From Pseudobutyrivibrio sp. ACV-2 (lineage in GTDB: Bacteria > Bacillota > Clostridia > Lachnospirales > Lachnospiraceae), in NCBI RefSeq assembly GCF_900107545.1, contig NZ_FNQZ01000004.1, forward strand, positions 1 to 64,000: a stretch of DNA of 64,000 bases, in the 5' to 3' direction. This document shows positions 35,260 to 44,324 of this stretch, piece after piece (within the stretch, counting starts at the first letter, position 1; the number at the start of each line of letters is the position of its first letter). The position numbers were made by a program, and so were the translations under genes. Below the pieces are notes generated by a model. It was not told where the DNA came from and searched no databases. It saw only the letters and a program-made list of their open reading frames with translations.

Positions 35260-36240
35260 TCAAGACTTTTTATTCATTATATGAGTAGAACCACGATAAT
35301 CCTTTGGGGATTGTCCATATTTGGCTTCGAAGATTCTGTAGAAATATGCAGAATTTTCGTAGCCAATTTTTTTTATGATTTTTTCAGTTGTAAGAGTTGT
35401 GCTTTCCAGCAGATATGCCGCCTCCTGAAGACGGCGCTGCTGTAATAGCTGTTTGAAATTAAGGCCGGTGTTCTGCTTTAGCAGGCGGCTTAAATATGCT
35501 GTGGAATAGCCAGTAAGGCTTGCAAGCTCATCAAGTGTAGCATCAGCAAAATGAGTATCGATATATTCTAGTGCCTGAATAGTGGTGGAGTTACTGCCAC
35601 GGCTCATATCTGTCAGGCTGTCTGATGAAAGAGTGCACAGATTCATCAGCAACAAATCCATGGTGGACATAGCGATAGTGTTCATATCATTCTTGTGATA
35701 GATAAGTGTCCATATTAGATTTTCAATGAGATTTTCCACAGTAAGGATTCCCTTGGCATGATACAAAATATAATCATTGTAATTTTGTTTATCTGATAAA
35801 GAGGTTACGATAAAGTCTCTTAAAATATCATTTCTATCGTAAAAAATCTGAGTACGGGAGAAAAACTCTGGAAGAATGATAAAGTTAATAGCTATATCAT
35901 CCTTGCCACAAGGCTCTATGTCATGGCGGGCATGACGATTTAAAAGGAGTATATCTCCAGCCTTAAGTGTCAAAGTTTCTCCATCCACAAAATGGGTGGT
36001 AAGCTCACCCTTTAAGATGCAGACCATTTCTATGTAGTTATGTCTGTGGGTAGGGAAATAGGCAAATCTGGTGTGAGGTCTGATATCGATTAGTTTGCCC
36101 TGGGCCAAAAGCTTACTGGAGTCTACGACAAAGTCATCCTCTGAGGTGTAGAGCTCTTTTTTTATGTCTGAATCCCCTTCCAAAATCTTTTTTTCTTCAT
36201 CTGTAATTGTATTTAACAGTTCATAAATATCATTTCTCAT
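35260..36240 (-). CDS. AraC-family regulator, probable activator of the 6-deoxysugar operon
   Basis: A 326-residue regulator with an N-terminal cupin sensing domain (FPTHRHNYIEMVCILKGELT, then LKAGDILLLNRHARHD) and a C-terminal AraC DNA-binding domain (about 220-318: LDELASLTGYSTAYLSRLLK and TEKIIKKIGYENSAYFYRIF). It is divergent from the isomerase-rhaD-rhaB operon, which it probably controls. Its start codon overlaps the first of two direct repeats that look like its own binding sites, so self-regulation is likely. Confidence 0.9.
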   Translation of the reverse strand: MRNDIYELLNTITDEEKKILEGDSDIKKELYTSEDDFVVDSSKLLAQGKLIDIRPHTRFAYFPTHRHNYIEMVCILKGELTTHFVDGETLTLKAGDILLLNRHARHDIEPCGKDDIAINFIILPEFFSRTQIFYDRNDILRDFIVTSLSDKQNYNDYILYHAKGILTVENLIENLIWTLIYHKNDMNTIAMSTMDLLLMNLCTLSSDSLTDMSRGSNSTTIQALEYIDTHFADATLDELASLTGYSTAYLSRLLKQNTGLNFKQLLQQRRLQEAAYLLESTTLTTEKIIKKIGYENSAYFYRIFEAKYGQSPKDYRGSTHIMNKKS

Positions 36241-36269
36241 AATGTCAAATAAGGTCCCATAATGTGAAA
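36238..36269. promoter_or_regulatory. AraC-type operator: direct repeat at the divergent promoter
   Basis: CATAATGTCAAA (36238-36249) and CATAATGTGAAA (36258-36269) are two same-strand copies with 11 of 12 identical bases, 20 bp apart start to start, which is about two helix turns. AraC-family proteins bind such direct repeats with their two helix-turn-helices or as dimers. They lie between the regulator and the operon at 36350. Confidence 0.6.
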
Positions 36270-36349
36270 GCTATTGTTCTAGTTTCTTGATTAAAACCAT
36301 TATATTATAGGCATACATAAAGAGCAAATAAAGTTCTAGGAGGGTTCAC

Positions 36350-37771
36350 ATGTTAATCGAGACAAAAGCAAGAGTGGGTATATTTTCAATTGCCCTTGGA
36401 GCATATTTACCACAGTTTCCATCGCTGGTTCCAGAGTTTGAGAAGCAGTACGAGGATTTCAAAAAATCAATTCCAGATACAGTAGAGCTTGTGGATGGAG
36501 GCGTAGTTACAACAAAGGAGCAGTCACAGGCAGCTGGAGATAAATTCAGAGCAGCAGACGTAGATTTAGTATTCATGCAGCTGCTTACATATGCAACAAG
36601 CTACAACATGCTTCCAGCAGTAAAGGATTTGGATGTGCCTGTAGTACTTGTAAATGTTCAAAAGCTTAAAGCCCTTGATTACGATACAGCAGGCACAGCA
36701 GAGTGGCTTGGTGAAGGATATGCCTGCGGAGCCGTTGGTGAAATGGTGGCTGATCTTAATCGCTACGGAAAGCGTAGCGCTGTAATCACAGGCGTTGTAG
36801 AAGGTGGCGATGCAAATGTTGCAAATGAAATCGCTGAGTGGTGCAAGGCTGCAAACTGCCGCAGACGTTTTAGAGATACAAATATAGCTCAGATTGGTCG
36901 TCCATATCCAGGTATGATGGATTTATACATCGACGAATCAAATCTTTACAGAAGAATGGGACTTTACACAAAGCAGTTTGACTGGGAAAAGATTTGGGCT
37001 ATAGCAGATGATATTACAGATGAGGCTGTGATAAAGGCAAAGGCTGAGGACATCTTGGAGACCTTTGATATTGTCGGTGGCGGCGATATTGAAAAGGTTT
37101 GGGAGATGGCAAAATACGTTGTTGCCTTTGAACAGTGGGTAAAGGACGAGAAGCTTGGCCTTGTGGCTTCCCACTATGATGGATTTGCAAAGGGAATAGC
37201 CGGCAAGGTAGATAGTCTATTAATCCCTGCATTTTCAATGCTTATCAAGCAGGGTACTGCATGTGCAGTTGAAGGTGATATGAAGGTTGCAATGGCAATG
37301 AGCATTTTAAAGACCATCTCTGGTACAGGCCAGCTTGCAGAGATGTACACTATCGATTTCAACGATGATGTTGCTTTAATCGGTCACTCTGGTTCAGGTG
37401 ATGCTGCAATTTCTCAGGCTAAAAAGCCTACAATGAAGATGATGGATGTATTCCACGGAAAGACCGGCGGCGGATACTTAACACAGTTTTATCCACCTGT
37501 TGGCCCTATTACATATCTTGCAATCACACAGGATGGCGAGGGACACTTCAAGTTTGTAGTAGCAGAGGGCATCAACGAAGAAGGAAAGATTCTTCAGAAT
37601 GGCGACACTATGATGCGTACAAGATTTTCATGCAGTGCATCAGAGTTTGTAACCAGATGGAGCGAGACAGGCCCTACTCACCACTTTGGCGCAGCAGTAG
37701 GAAATCATATAGAGACTATCAAAAAGGTAGCAAAAATTTTCAATGTACCAGTAGAAGTAGTTGTTAGATAA
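36350..37771 (+). CDS. L-fucose/L-arabinose isomerase-family protein (probable 6-deoxysugar isomerase)
   Basis: A 473-residue protein of the fucose/arabinose isomerase fold (RVGIFSIALGAYLPQFP at the start, VDLVFMQLLTYATSYNMLP, and a C-terminal barrel with VGPITYLAITQDGEG). It is the first gene of an operon with RhaD and RhaB, just where a rhamnose isomerase is expected, but it is not of the canonical RhaA family. The best inference is that it converts L-rhamnose (or a related 6-deoxyhexose) to the ketose. The specificity cannot be read from sequence. GGAGGG precedes the start. Confidence 0.75.
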   Translation: MLIETKARVGIFSIALGAYLPQFPSLVPEFEKQYEDFKKSIPDTVELVDGGVVTTKEQSQAAGDKFRAADVDLVFMQLLTYATSYNMLPAVKDLDVPVVLVNVQKLKALDYDTAGTAEWLGEGYACGAVGEMVADLNRYGKRSAVITGVVEGGDANVANEIAEWCKAANCRRRFRDTNIAQIGRPYPGMMDLYIDESNLYRRMGLYTKQFDWEKIWAIADDITDEAVIKAKAEDILETFDIVGGGDIEKVWEMAKYVVAFEQWVKDEKLGLVASHYDGFAKGIAGKVDSLLIPAFSMLIKQGTACAVEGDMKVAMAMSILKTISGTGQLAEMYTIDFNDDVALIGHSGSGDAAISQAKKPTMKMMDVFHGKTGGGYLTQFYPPVGPITYLAITQDGEGHFKFVVAEGINEEGKILQNGDTMMRTRFSCSASEFVTRWSETGPTHHFGAAVGNHIETIKKVAKIFNVPVEVVVR

Positions 37772-37783
37772 AGGAGAAATAAA

Positions 37784-38629
37784 ATGAAAGTATTAGAAGC
37801 AAAATTTGTAGAAGGTTTTATGAGAATGGCTGATGATGGCTGGAATCAGGGCTGGCATGAGCGCAACGGTGGAAACCTTTCTTATAGAATTAAGCCAGAG
37901 GAAGTTGAAAGTGTAAAAGAAGAGTTCAATGCTGGTGAGTGGAGAGAAATCGGAACAACAGTTGCTGATTTAGCAGGAGAGTATTTCCTTGTAACAGGTT
38001 CAGGAAAATATTTTAGAAATGTTGCTATTGATCCTACAGATTCTATCGGAATCATTGAGGTTGATGAGACAGGTAGCAAATACAGAATCCTTTGGGGCTT
38101 TGTAAACGGTGGCAAACCTACATCTGAATTACCATCACATCTTATGAACCTTGAAGTGTGCAAGAAAAGAGATGCTGAAATCCGCGTAGTATATCATTGC
38201 CATCCAACAAACATTATTGCACTTACTTATGTTCTTCCTCTTTCAGACGAAATTTTCACAAGAGAAATCTGGGAGATGGCAACAGAGTGCCCTATCGTAT
38301 TCTCTCAGGGTATCGGCGTAGTGCCATGGATGGTTCCAGGCGGAAGAGATATTGCAGTAGCAACATCAGAAATCATGGCTACAAAGGACGTTGCTGTATG
38401 GGCTCACCATGGAATGTTTGTATGTGGTACTGATTTTGATATTGCATTTGGTCTTATGCACACAGTTGAAAAGGCTGCAGAGGTACTTGTAAAGGTATTG
38501 TCTATGACAAATAAGAAGCGTCAGACTATCCAGCCAGACGAATTCAGAGCATTAAATGAGCCATTCAACGTTCACATCAACGAAGAATGCTTATATGAAA
38601 AGAGCAGCGATATTATTGGAGAAAAATAA
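37784..38629 (+). CDS. rhaD: Rhamnulose-1-phosphate aldolase
   Basis: A 281-residue class II aldolase. RhaD motifs: GWHERNGGNLSYR near the N-terminus, LVTGSGKYFRN, FVNGGKPTSELPSHL with the catalytic glutamate, and zinc-site histidines in VVYHCHPTN and VWAHHGMFVCG. It splits L-rhamnulose 1-phosphate into dihydroxyacetone phosphate and L-lactaldehyde. It lies 12 bases after the isomerase gene and shares a TAATG junction with rhaB. Confidence 0.93.
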   Translation: MKVLEAKFVEGFMRMADDGWNQGWHERNGGNLSYRIKPEEVESVKEEFNAGEWREIGTTVADLAGEYFLVTGSGKYFRNVAIDPTDSIGIIEVDETGSKYRILWGFVNGGKPTSELPSHLMNLEVCKKRDAEIRVVYHCHPTNIIALTYVLPLSDEIFTREIWEMATECPIVFSQGIGVVPWMVPGGRDIAVATSEIMATKDVAVWAHHGMFVCGTDFDIAFGLMHTVEKAAEVLVKVLSMTNKKRQTIQPDEFRALNEPFNVHINEECLYEKSSDIIGEK

Positions 38630-40005
38630 TGTTTAATTACTATTTAGCAGTAGATATTGGGGCATCTTCGGGCAGGCATATGCTTGCCCATATGGAAGAT
38701 GGCAAAGTGGTTTTAGAGGAAATACACCGTTTTTCAAATGGAATGGTCGAGGTGGATGGCCACAAAAGATGGGATATAGATGAACTGTTTAGGCAGATTA
38801 TCATTGGCCTGAAAAAATGTAAGGAGCTTGGTAAAATTCCTACCTCCATGGGAATTGATACCTGGGCTGTGGACTATGTTCTTTTAGATGAAAATGATAA
38901 TGTAGTTCGTCCATGCTTTGGATACCGTGATAGCAGAACAGCAGGGGCTGATAGTCTGGTTTATCAGGTGATTCCAGAGGAGGTTCTTTACCATCGCACT
39001 GGTATTCAAAAGGCCATTTTCAACACAATCTATCAGCTCATGGCAGATAAAAGGGATGGGTATCTATCTGATGCTAAAAGCTTTCTTATGGTTCCTGATT
39101 TCTTACATTTCCTGTTAACAGGTGTTAAATCAAATGAGTATACCAATTGTTCTACAACTCAGCTGTTAAACCCTGCTACAAAAACATGGGACTATGGGCT
39201 AATTGAAATGCTTGGCTTCAACAAGGATTTATTTGGTGAGATTAAGCAGCCGGGCACTTACATTGGTAATTTTTCAGAAAATGTTAGGGAAGAAGTAGGC
39301 TTTGATTGCAAGGTGGTTATTCCTCCTACCCATGACACCGCATCTGCAGTTTTTGCAGTGCCAAACACATCTGACAATGTGCTTTATATTTCATCAGGCA
39401 CCTGGTCATTGCTTGGCAGTGAAAACATGGAAGCCATCTGTACAAAGGGGGCTATGGAAGCAAACTTTACCAACGAAGGTGGATACGAAGGTCGTTTCCG
39501 TTTCCTTAAAAATATCATGGGTCTTTGGATGATTCAGTCTGTTAGAAATGAGCTGCTTGCAAGGGGTGAGGAATATTCTTTTGCAGAGCTTTGCACACTT
39601 GCAGAACAGGCAGATATTGAATCTATAGTTGATGCCAATGATGAATGCTTCCTTGCACCAGCTTCTATGATTGAAGCGGTAAAGGATTATTGTAGAAATC
39701 ACGGTGAGACAGTACCAAATACACCAGGAGAGATTGCAAAGGTAATCTACCATTCACTTGCTGTATGCTACAAAAAGGCTTGCGAGGAAGTAGAGAATAT
39801 CACCGGCAAAAGCTTTGATACTATAAATATTGTGGGCGGCGGTTCAAAGGCAGAATACCTAAATAAGCTCACAGCAGAAATTACAGGAAAAAAGGTCCAT
39901 GCAGGCCCTTCAGAGGCCACAGCTCTTGGCAATATAGGTTGCCAGATGGTGGCTGCAGGGGAAGTAGCCGGACTAAAGGATTTTAGAAACATAATGTCTT
40001 TATAG
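38629..40005 (+). CDS. rhaB: Rhamnulokinase
   Basis: A 458-residue FGGY-family sugar kinase. YYLAVDIGASSGRHMLAHME is the N-terminal ATP-binding motif of RhaB, followed by RFSNGMVEVDGHKRWDIDEL and MGIDTWAVDYVLLD with the catalytic Asp. The second domain has HDTASAVFAVP and INIVGGGSKAEYLN. It phosphorylates L-rhamnulose. No transporter or lactaldehyde reductase is in this operon, so those are encoded elsewhere. Confidence 0.93.
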   Translation: MFNYYLAVDIGASSGRHMLAHMEDGKVVLEEIHRFSNGMVEVDGHKRWDIDELFRQIIIGLKKCKELGKIPTSMGIDTWAVDYVLLDENDNVVRPCFGYRDSRTAGADSLVYQVIPEEVLYHRTGIQKAIFNTIYQLMADKRDGYLSDAKSFLMVPDFLHFLLTGVKSNEYTNCSTTQLLNPATKTWDYGLIEMLGFNKDLFGEIKQPGTYIGNFSENVREEVGFDCKVVIPPTHDTASAVFAVPNTSDNVLYISSGTWSLLGSENMEAICTKGAMEANFTNEGGYEGRFRFLKNIMGLWMIQSVRNELLARGEEYSFAELCTLAEQADIESIVDANDECFLAPASMIEAVKDYCRNHGETVPNTPGEIAKVIYHSLAVCYKKACEEVENITGKSFDTINIVGGGSKAEYLNKLTAEITGKKVHAGPSEATALGNIGCQMVAAGEVAGLKDFRNIMSL

Positions 40006-40064
40006 AAGCAATTATTCTTTGACTTTTTTCTGACCAAACAAAGAAATAGTCAGCAAGAATCATG

Positions 40065-40093
40065 TAGAACTTTACCTTCTTTTTCTATATAAT
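40065..40093 (+). promoter_or_regulatory. Predicted promoter of the SPFH protein gene
   Basis: TAGAAC, 17-base spacer, TATAAT (40088-40093). Weak -35 but perfect -10; 37 bases before the start codon. Confidence 0.45.
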
Positions 40094-40129
40094 TAAGCCA
40101 TAGAAAAATAAATTTGAGGAGGTAATGTT

Positions 40130-41146
40130 ATGCCATTTTTAATCGTGTTACTGGTTATTCTTGTAGTATGCATAGGCTTTGGCATTAGAATTGTCCCACA
40201 GGGCTATGTATTCGTTATCGAGTTTTTAGGAAAATATCATGCAACCTGGCAGGCAGGCTTTCATGTTATGATTCCTTTCCTTCAGAGAGTATCTAAGAGG
40301 GTATCTCTCAAGGAGCAGGTGGCAGATTTCCCACCACAGGACGTTATCACAAAGGATAACGTTATCATGAAAATCGACACTGTAGTTTATTTCAAGGTTG
40401 CAGACCCTAAGCTTTATGCTTACGGTGCTGAGCGTCCAATTCTTGCTCTTGAAAATCTTACAGCTACCACTCTTCGTAACCTGGTAGGTGAGCTTGAGCT
40501 TGATCAGACTCTCACATCCCGTGATTCTATCAACGCAAAAATGCGTGTGATTCTTGATGAAGCTACAGATCCTTGGGGAATCAAGGTGGGCCGTGTTGAG
40601 CTTAAGAATATCATCCCACCAGAAGAAATCCAACGTTCAATGGAAAAGCAGATGAAGGCTGAGCGTGACCGCCGTGAGACACTTCTTGAGGCAGAGGGAC
40701 ACAAGCAGGCATCCATCACCAGAGCAGAAGGTGATAAGCAGGCACTTGTACTTAAGGCTGAGGCTGAAAGAGATGCAGCTATTGCAAGAGCTACAGGTCA
40801 GGCTGAATCTATCCGCCTTGTATATGAGGCAGAGGCAAAGGGTATTGAGCTTCTTAAGAATGCCAATATCGATGAGCGTGTTCTTCAGATTAAAAAGCTT
40901 GAAGCACTTGAAAAGATGGGCGATGGTAGAGCAACCAAAATCGTGGTTCCTACAGATTTGGCTCAGGCTGCATCAGACCTTACCTTTAAGACGGAGATGC
41001 TTGGCTTTGGAAACAACACTCCAGTAGACACATCAGCTTCAAAGAAGGTACAGCAGAAAGCAGCAGATCCTTGCTGTAGCGATGCTGATAAAGGCGAAAC
41101 TACAAAGCATTTTGCTACACAGCAGCATGTAGATTTTGAAGGATAA
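40130..41146 (+). CDS. SPFH/Band 7 membrane protein (stomatin/QmcA-like)
   Basis: A 338-residue protein anchored by one N-terminal helix (FLIVLLVILVVCIGFGI). The Band 7 domain follows (RIVPQGYVFVIEFLGKYHAT, then LKEQVADFPPQDVITKDNV and LRNLVGELELDQTL), and then a long charged coiled coil (ERDRRETLLEAEGHKQASIT...) typical of this family. Such proteins form oligomeric membrane scaffolds and often regulate proteases; no NfeD-type partner is adjacent. A terminator follows. Confidence 0.9.
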   Translation: MPFLIVLLVILVVCIGFGIRIVPQGYVFVIEFLGKYHATWQAGFHVMIPFLQRVSKRVSLKEQVADFPPQDVITKDNVIMKIDTVVYFKVADPKLYAYGAERPILALENLTATTLRNLVGELELDQTLTSRDSINAKMRVILDEATDPWGIKVGRVELKNIIPPEEIQRSMEKQMKAERDRRETLLEAEGHKQASITRAEGDKQALVLKAEAERDAAIARATGQAESIRLVYEAEAKGIELLKNANIDERVLQIKKLEALEKMGDGRATKIVVPTDLAQAASDLTFKTEMLGFGNNTPVDTSASKKVQQKAADPCCSDADKGETTKHFATQQHVDFEG

Positions 41147-41175
41147 TTAGATCTAACAGATAAATAAAACATTAC

Positions 41176-41217
41176 AGAAATCCGTTTGCAGTCCTTTGCA
41201 GGCGGATTTCTTTTTTT
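41176..41217 (+). terminator. Rho-independent terminator after the SPFH gene
   Basis: Stem AGAAATCCG / CGGATTTCT with further inner pairing (TTTGCA region), then T7. Confidence 0.9.
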
Positions 41218-41307
41218 GATTGTATTAACACCCGCGGACAAATGTCGGTGTGACGCAAACTTTTTGTTGTAATATGAGAAAAACTATAGTATAGTATCAG
41301 AGGTAAT

Positions 41308-41387
41308 CACTTTAGCGGATTAAAGTGAAACTTCTGGTACTATTCTTATTGAGTTTTATTTTAAAAATAGAACATTTGTGCTATACT
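41308..41387 (+). promoter_or_regulatory. rarA upstream region: inverted repeat and -10 box
   Basis: The 284-bp gap before rarA has no gene. It contains an inverted repeat CACTTTA / TAAAGTG with a 6-base spacer (41308-41327) and a TATACT (41382-41387) that is a likely -10 box. The -35 is not clear. No structured RNA is evident otherwise. Confidence 0.35.
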
Positions 41388-41430
41388 GTTAATGCAATTT
41401 TCAGTAACGTAAGAATTAGGAAGGTATCAC

Positions 41431-42753
41431 ATGGACCTATTTGATTACATGAGACAGGAAGCAAAGAAAAAGGAGTCGCCACTTGCGGCCAGACTTCGTC
41501 CTACCACACTTGATGAGGTAGTAGGTCAGCAGCATATCATCGGCAAGGACAAGCTCCTATATCGCGCCATCAAGGCGGACAAGCTTTCTTCTATTATATT
41601 TTACGGGCCGCCTGGCACAGGTAAAACCACACTTGCTCAGGTCATCGCCCATACAACAGCAGCGGAATTTACATCTATAAACGCCACCACCTCTGGAAAA
41701 AAGGACATGGAAGCGGTGGTTGAAGCCGCTAAGCAAATGCTCGGAGCTTACGGCAAAAAGACCATCCTGTTTATAGATGAGATTCATAGATTCAACAAGG
41801 GGCAGCAGGATTATCTGCTCCCATTTGTTGAAGATGGCACCATCATTCTTATCGGTGCCACCACTGAGAACCCATATTTTGAGGTAAATGGAGCTCTTCT
41901 TTCAAGGTCTATCATATTTGAACTAAAGCCTCTAGAGGCGGCAGACATTAAGACTTTGATTATGCGAGCAATCACCGACGAAGCCAAGGGTCTTGGCAGC
42001 TACAATGCAGTCATAGATGATGACGCCCTTGAATTCCTTGCAGATATCGCAAACGGTGATGCCAGGTCGGCTCTTACAGCTATCGAGCTTGGCGTGCTCA
42101 CTACAGACAGAGCAGAAGACGGAAAAATTCATATCACTATAGATGTAGCCAGCGAATGTATCCAGCGCCGTGTTATCAAATACGACAAGGATGGCGATAA
42201 TCACTATGACACCATCTCAGCCTTCATCAAAAGTATGAGAGGCTCAGATCCGGATGCAGCAGTTTACTACCTGGCTCGTATGCTATACGCAGGAGAGGAT
42301 CCAAAATTCATCGCCAGACGTATATGTATCTGCGCCTCAGAGGATGTAGGCAATGCAGACCCTATGGCTCTTGTGGTAGCCACCAATGCATTCCTTGCAG
42401 TAGAGCGCATCGGTATGCCGGAATCAAGGATTATCCTTTCCCATGCAGCCACCTATGTAGCCTGCGCACCAAAGTCAAATTCAGCCTACGGAGCTATAGA
42501 TTTGGCTATGGCAGAGGTGAGAAATAACACCACGCGACCAATACCAACTCACCTTCAGGATGCACACTACAAATCAGCAGGAAAGCTTGGCCATGGTGTT
42601 GGATACGAATATGCTCATGATTTTCCTAATCATTTCTCTCACCAGAGATATTTACCGGAAGGACTTGAAATCGGAGATTTCTATCGTCCAGGAAATCTGG
42701 GTTATGAACAGACAATCAATGAATACCTGGATAAGGTACGAAATGATAAATAA
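41431..42753 (+). CDS. rarA: Replication-associated recombination protein A (AAA+ ATPase)
   Basis: A 440-residue ATPase of the RarA/MgsA/WRNIP1 family, related to clamp loaders. AARLRPTTLDEVVGQQHIIG precedes Walker A YGPPGTGKTT (58-67) and Walker B ILFIDEIHRFNKGQQD; the arginine-finger region is LLSRSIIFELKPL. The C-terminal part with MRGSDPDAAVYYLARML, then SEDVGNADPMAL, is the tetramerization domain. It acts at stalled replication forks. Confidence 0.95.
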   Translation: MDLFDYMRQEAKKKESPLAARLRPTTLDEVVGQQHIIGKDKLLYRAIKADKLSSIIFYGPPGTGKTTLAQVIAHTTAAEFTSINATTSGKKDMEAVVEAAKQMLGAYGKKTILFIDEIHRFNKGQQDYLLPFVEDGTIILIGATTENPYFEVNGALLSRSIIFELKPLEAADIKTLIMRAITDEAKGLGSYNAVIDDDALEFLADIANGDARSALTAIELGVLTTDRAEDGKIHITIDVASECIQRRVIKYDKDGDNHYDTISAFIKSMRGSDPDAAVYYLARMLYAGEDPKFIARRICICASEDVGNADPMALVVATNAFLAVERIGMPESRIILSHAATYVACAPKSNSAYGAIDLAMAEVRNNTTRPIPTHLQDAHYKSAGKLGHGVGYEYAHDFPNHFSHQRYLPEGLEIGDFYRPGNLGYEQTINEYLDKVRNDK

Positions 42754-42756
42754 AAA

Positions 42757-42800
42757 CGTTAGCCTTCCCCTTGAGGGTAGGGGCCCAGAGGGCGGATGAG
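42757..42800 (+). repeat. Hairpin repeat R2 (CTTCCCCC family), short form
   Basis: CCTTCCCCTTGAGGGTAGGGG is an imperfect version of the first hairpin, followed by GGGCGGATGAG (42790-42800). The TTTA-loop hairpin seen in R1 and R3 is missing. It fills most of the gap between rarA and the aminotransferase gene. Confidence 0.55.
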
Positions 42801-42843
42801 ATGTCCTTGGGGCATAAGTATTTTAAAAGGAAGGAAATACTCA

Positions 42844-44133
42844 ATGAAAAAGTACAGCGAAATGTCACCAGAGGAATTAGCAGCAGAGAAGGAGCAGCTC
42901 TCAAACCAGTACAAGGCTTGGCAGGCAAAGGGCTTAAAGCTTGATATGAGCCGTGGTAAGCCATCAGTAGAGCAGCTTAATCTTTCAATGCCACTTTTTG
43001 ATATCCTTGACGGAAAGTCACTTATGAAGTGCATGAATGGAGTTGAGACCAGAAACTACGGTCAGCTTGAGGGTATCGTAGAGGCACAGCATCTTATGGC
43101 TGAAATCATGGATTGCCAGCCAGAGCAGGTTATCGTAGGAGGAAACTCTTCACTCAACCTTATGTTTGATGCGGTAGCTCGCGGATACATGTTCGGTTTT
43201 GATGGATGCACACCATGGTGCAAGCTTGAGAGAGTAAAATGGCTCTGCCCAGTACCTGGTTATGACAGACACTTCGCTATTACACAGCACTTTGGATTTG
43301 ATATGATAAACATCCCTATGAAAGAGGATGGCCCTGATATGGATGTAGTCGAAGGACTTGTAGCAGCTGACGACAGCATCAAGGGTATGTGGTGTGTACC
43401 AAAGTACTCTAATCCACAGGGTATTGTATATTCAGACGAGGTTGTTCGCAGAATCGCTAACCTCAAGCCAGCAGCAAAGGACTTCAGAGTATTCTGGGAC
43501 AATGCATATGCTGTACATCACCTCTACAAGGAAAAGAGCAAAATCTTAAATATTCTTCACGAGTGTGAGGAAGCAGACAATCCAAATCTTGTATTTGAGT
43601 TTGCATCTACTTCAAAGATTACATTTGCAGGTGGCGGTATCGCAGCTATTGCATGTAATCACAAGAACCGTGAGGAACTCAAGAAGACTCTTACAGTTCA
43701 GACTATCGGCTTCGACAAAATCAACATGCTTCGTCATGCCAGATATTTTGCAGATGTTGAGTCTGTCAGCAAGCACATGGAAAAGCACGCAAAGATTCTC
43801 CGTCCAAAGTTTGAGCTTGTAATCAGAACAATGGAGAGAGATTTAGCAGAGCCAGGCTGTGGTAGCTGGATTTCACCAAAGGGTGGATACTTCATCACAT
43901 TCGAGGCTCCAAAGGGAACAGCTACTCGTATCGTAGATTTAGCAGCAGAGGCAGGCGTTAAGCTTACGCCAGCAGGAGCTCCATTCCCATATCACATGGA
44001 CCCTAACGACTCTATCATTCGTTTCGCTCCATCACTTCCTCCAATCGAGGAGCTTGAGCAGGCAGCTGAGGTATTCACAGTTTGCGCACGTATTGCATAT
44101 CTTGAAAAGCTCATCCTTGCAAAGGCAGAATAA
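42844..44133 (+). CDS. PLP-dependent aminotransferase (aspartate aminotransferase, AspT-type)
   Basis: A 429-residue enzyme. It starts at 42844 with AAGGAAGG upstream; an in-frame start at 42796 overlaps repeat R2 and lacks a ribosome site. The sequence matches the divergent aspartate aminotransferase subgroup (LKLDMSRGKPSVEQLNLSMP, then VIVGGNSSLNLMFDAVARG, CPVPGYDRHFAI), with PLP-binding lysine in FASTSKITFAGGG and arginine in the C-terminal IIRFAPSLPP. It would exchange amino groups between aspartate and 2-oxoglutarate, though the family has also been annotated as transcriptional-regulator-like. Confidence 0.85.
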   Translation: MKKYSEMSPEELAAEKEQLSNQYKAWQAKGLKLDMSRGKPSVEQLNLSMPLFDILDGKSLMKCMNGVETRNYGQLEGIVEAQHLMAEIMDCQPEQVIVGGNSSLNLMFDAVARGYMFGFDGCTPWCKLERVKWLCPVPGYDRHFAITQHFGFDMINIPMKEDGPDMDVVEGLVAADDSIKGMWCVPKYSNPQGIVYSDEVVRRIANLKPAAKDFRVFWDNAYAVHHLYKEKSKILNILHECEEADNPNLVFEFASTSKITFAGGGIAAIACNHKNREELKKTLTVQTIGFDKINMLRHARYFADVESVSKHMEKHAKILRPKFELVIRTMERDLAEPGCGSWISPKGGYFITFEAPKGTATRIVDLAAEAGVKLTPAGAPFPYHMDPNDSIIRFAPSLPPIEELEQAAEVFTVCARIAYLEKLILAKAE

Positions 44134-44152
44134 TTAAATACTTTTGTTAATC

Positions 44153-44183
44153 AGGCGCTCTCTAATTTTAGAGGGCGCTTTTA
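44153..44183 (+). terminator. Rho-independent terminator after the aminotransferase gene
   Basis: Stem AGGCGCTCTCTAA / TTAGAGGGCGCT (one mismatch), then T4. Confidence 0.85.
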
Positions 44184-44251
44184 TAAAATAAAAAATAGCA
44201 TTTATAATTTATTATGTGGATAAAAACAGTGAGTTAAGGTTTCAAGTGTAC

Positions 44252-44299
44252 AAAAAAGTCCGAAGATGGTAAACTTATTGTAATATTTTGGGACTTTTT
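44252..44299 (+). promoter_or_regulatory. Inverted repeat in the proC leader
   Basis: AAAAAGTCC and GGACTTTTT are perfect inverse copies about 30 bases apart, 26 bases before proC. The right arm ends in T5, so it resembles a weak attenuator or terminator with a long loop. No T-box or known riboswitch core was seen. Confidence 0.35.
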
Positions 44300-44324
44300 G
44301 TTGTAGGAACTGGAGGTTATACAA

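Noticed and set aside
44134-44324. T-box or proline riboswitch before proC
   Set aside because: No T-box sequence (UGGNACC-like) or specifier hairpin was found; only a simple inverted repeat.
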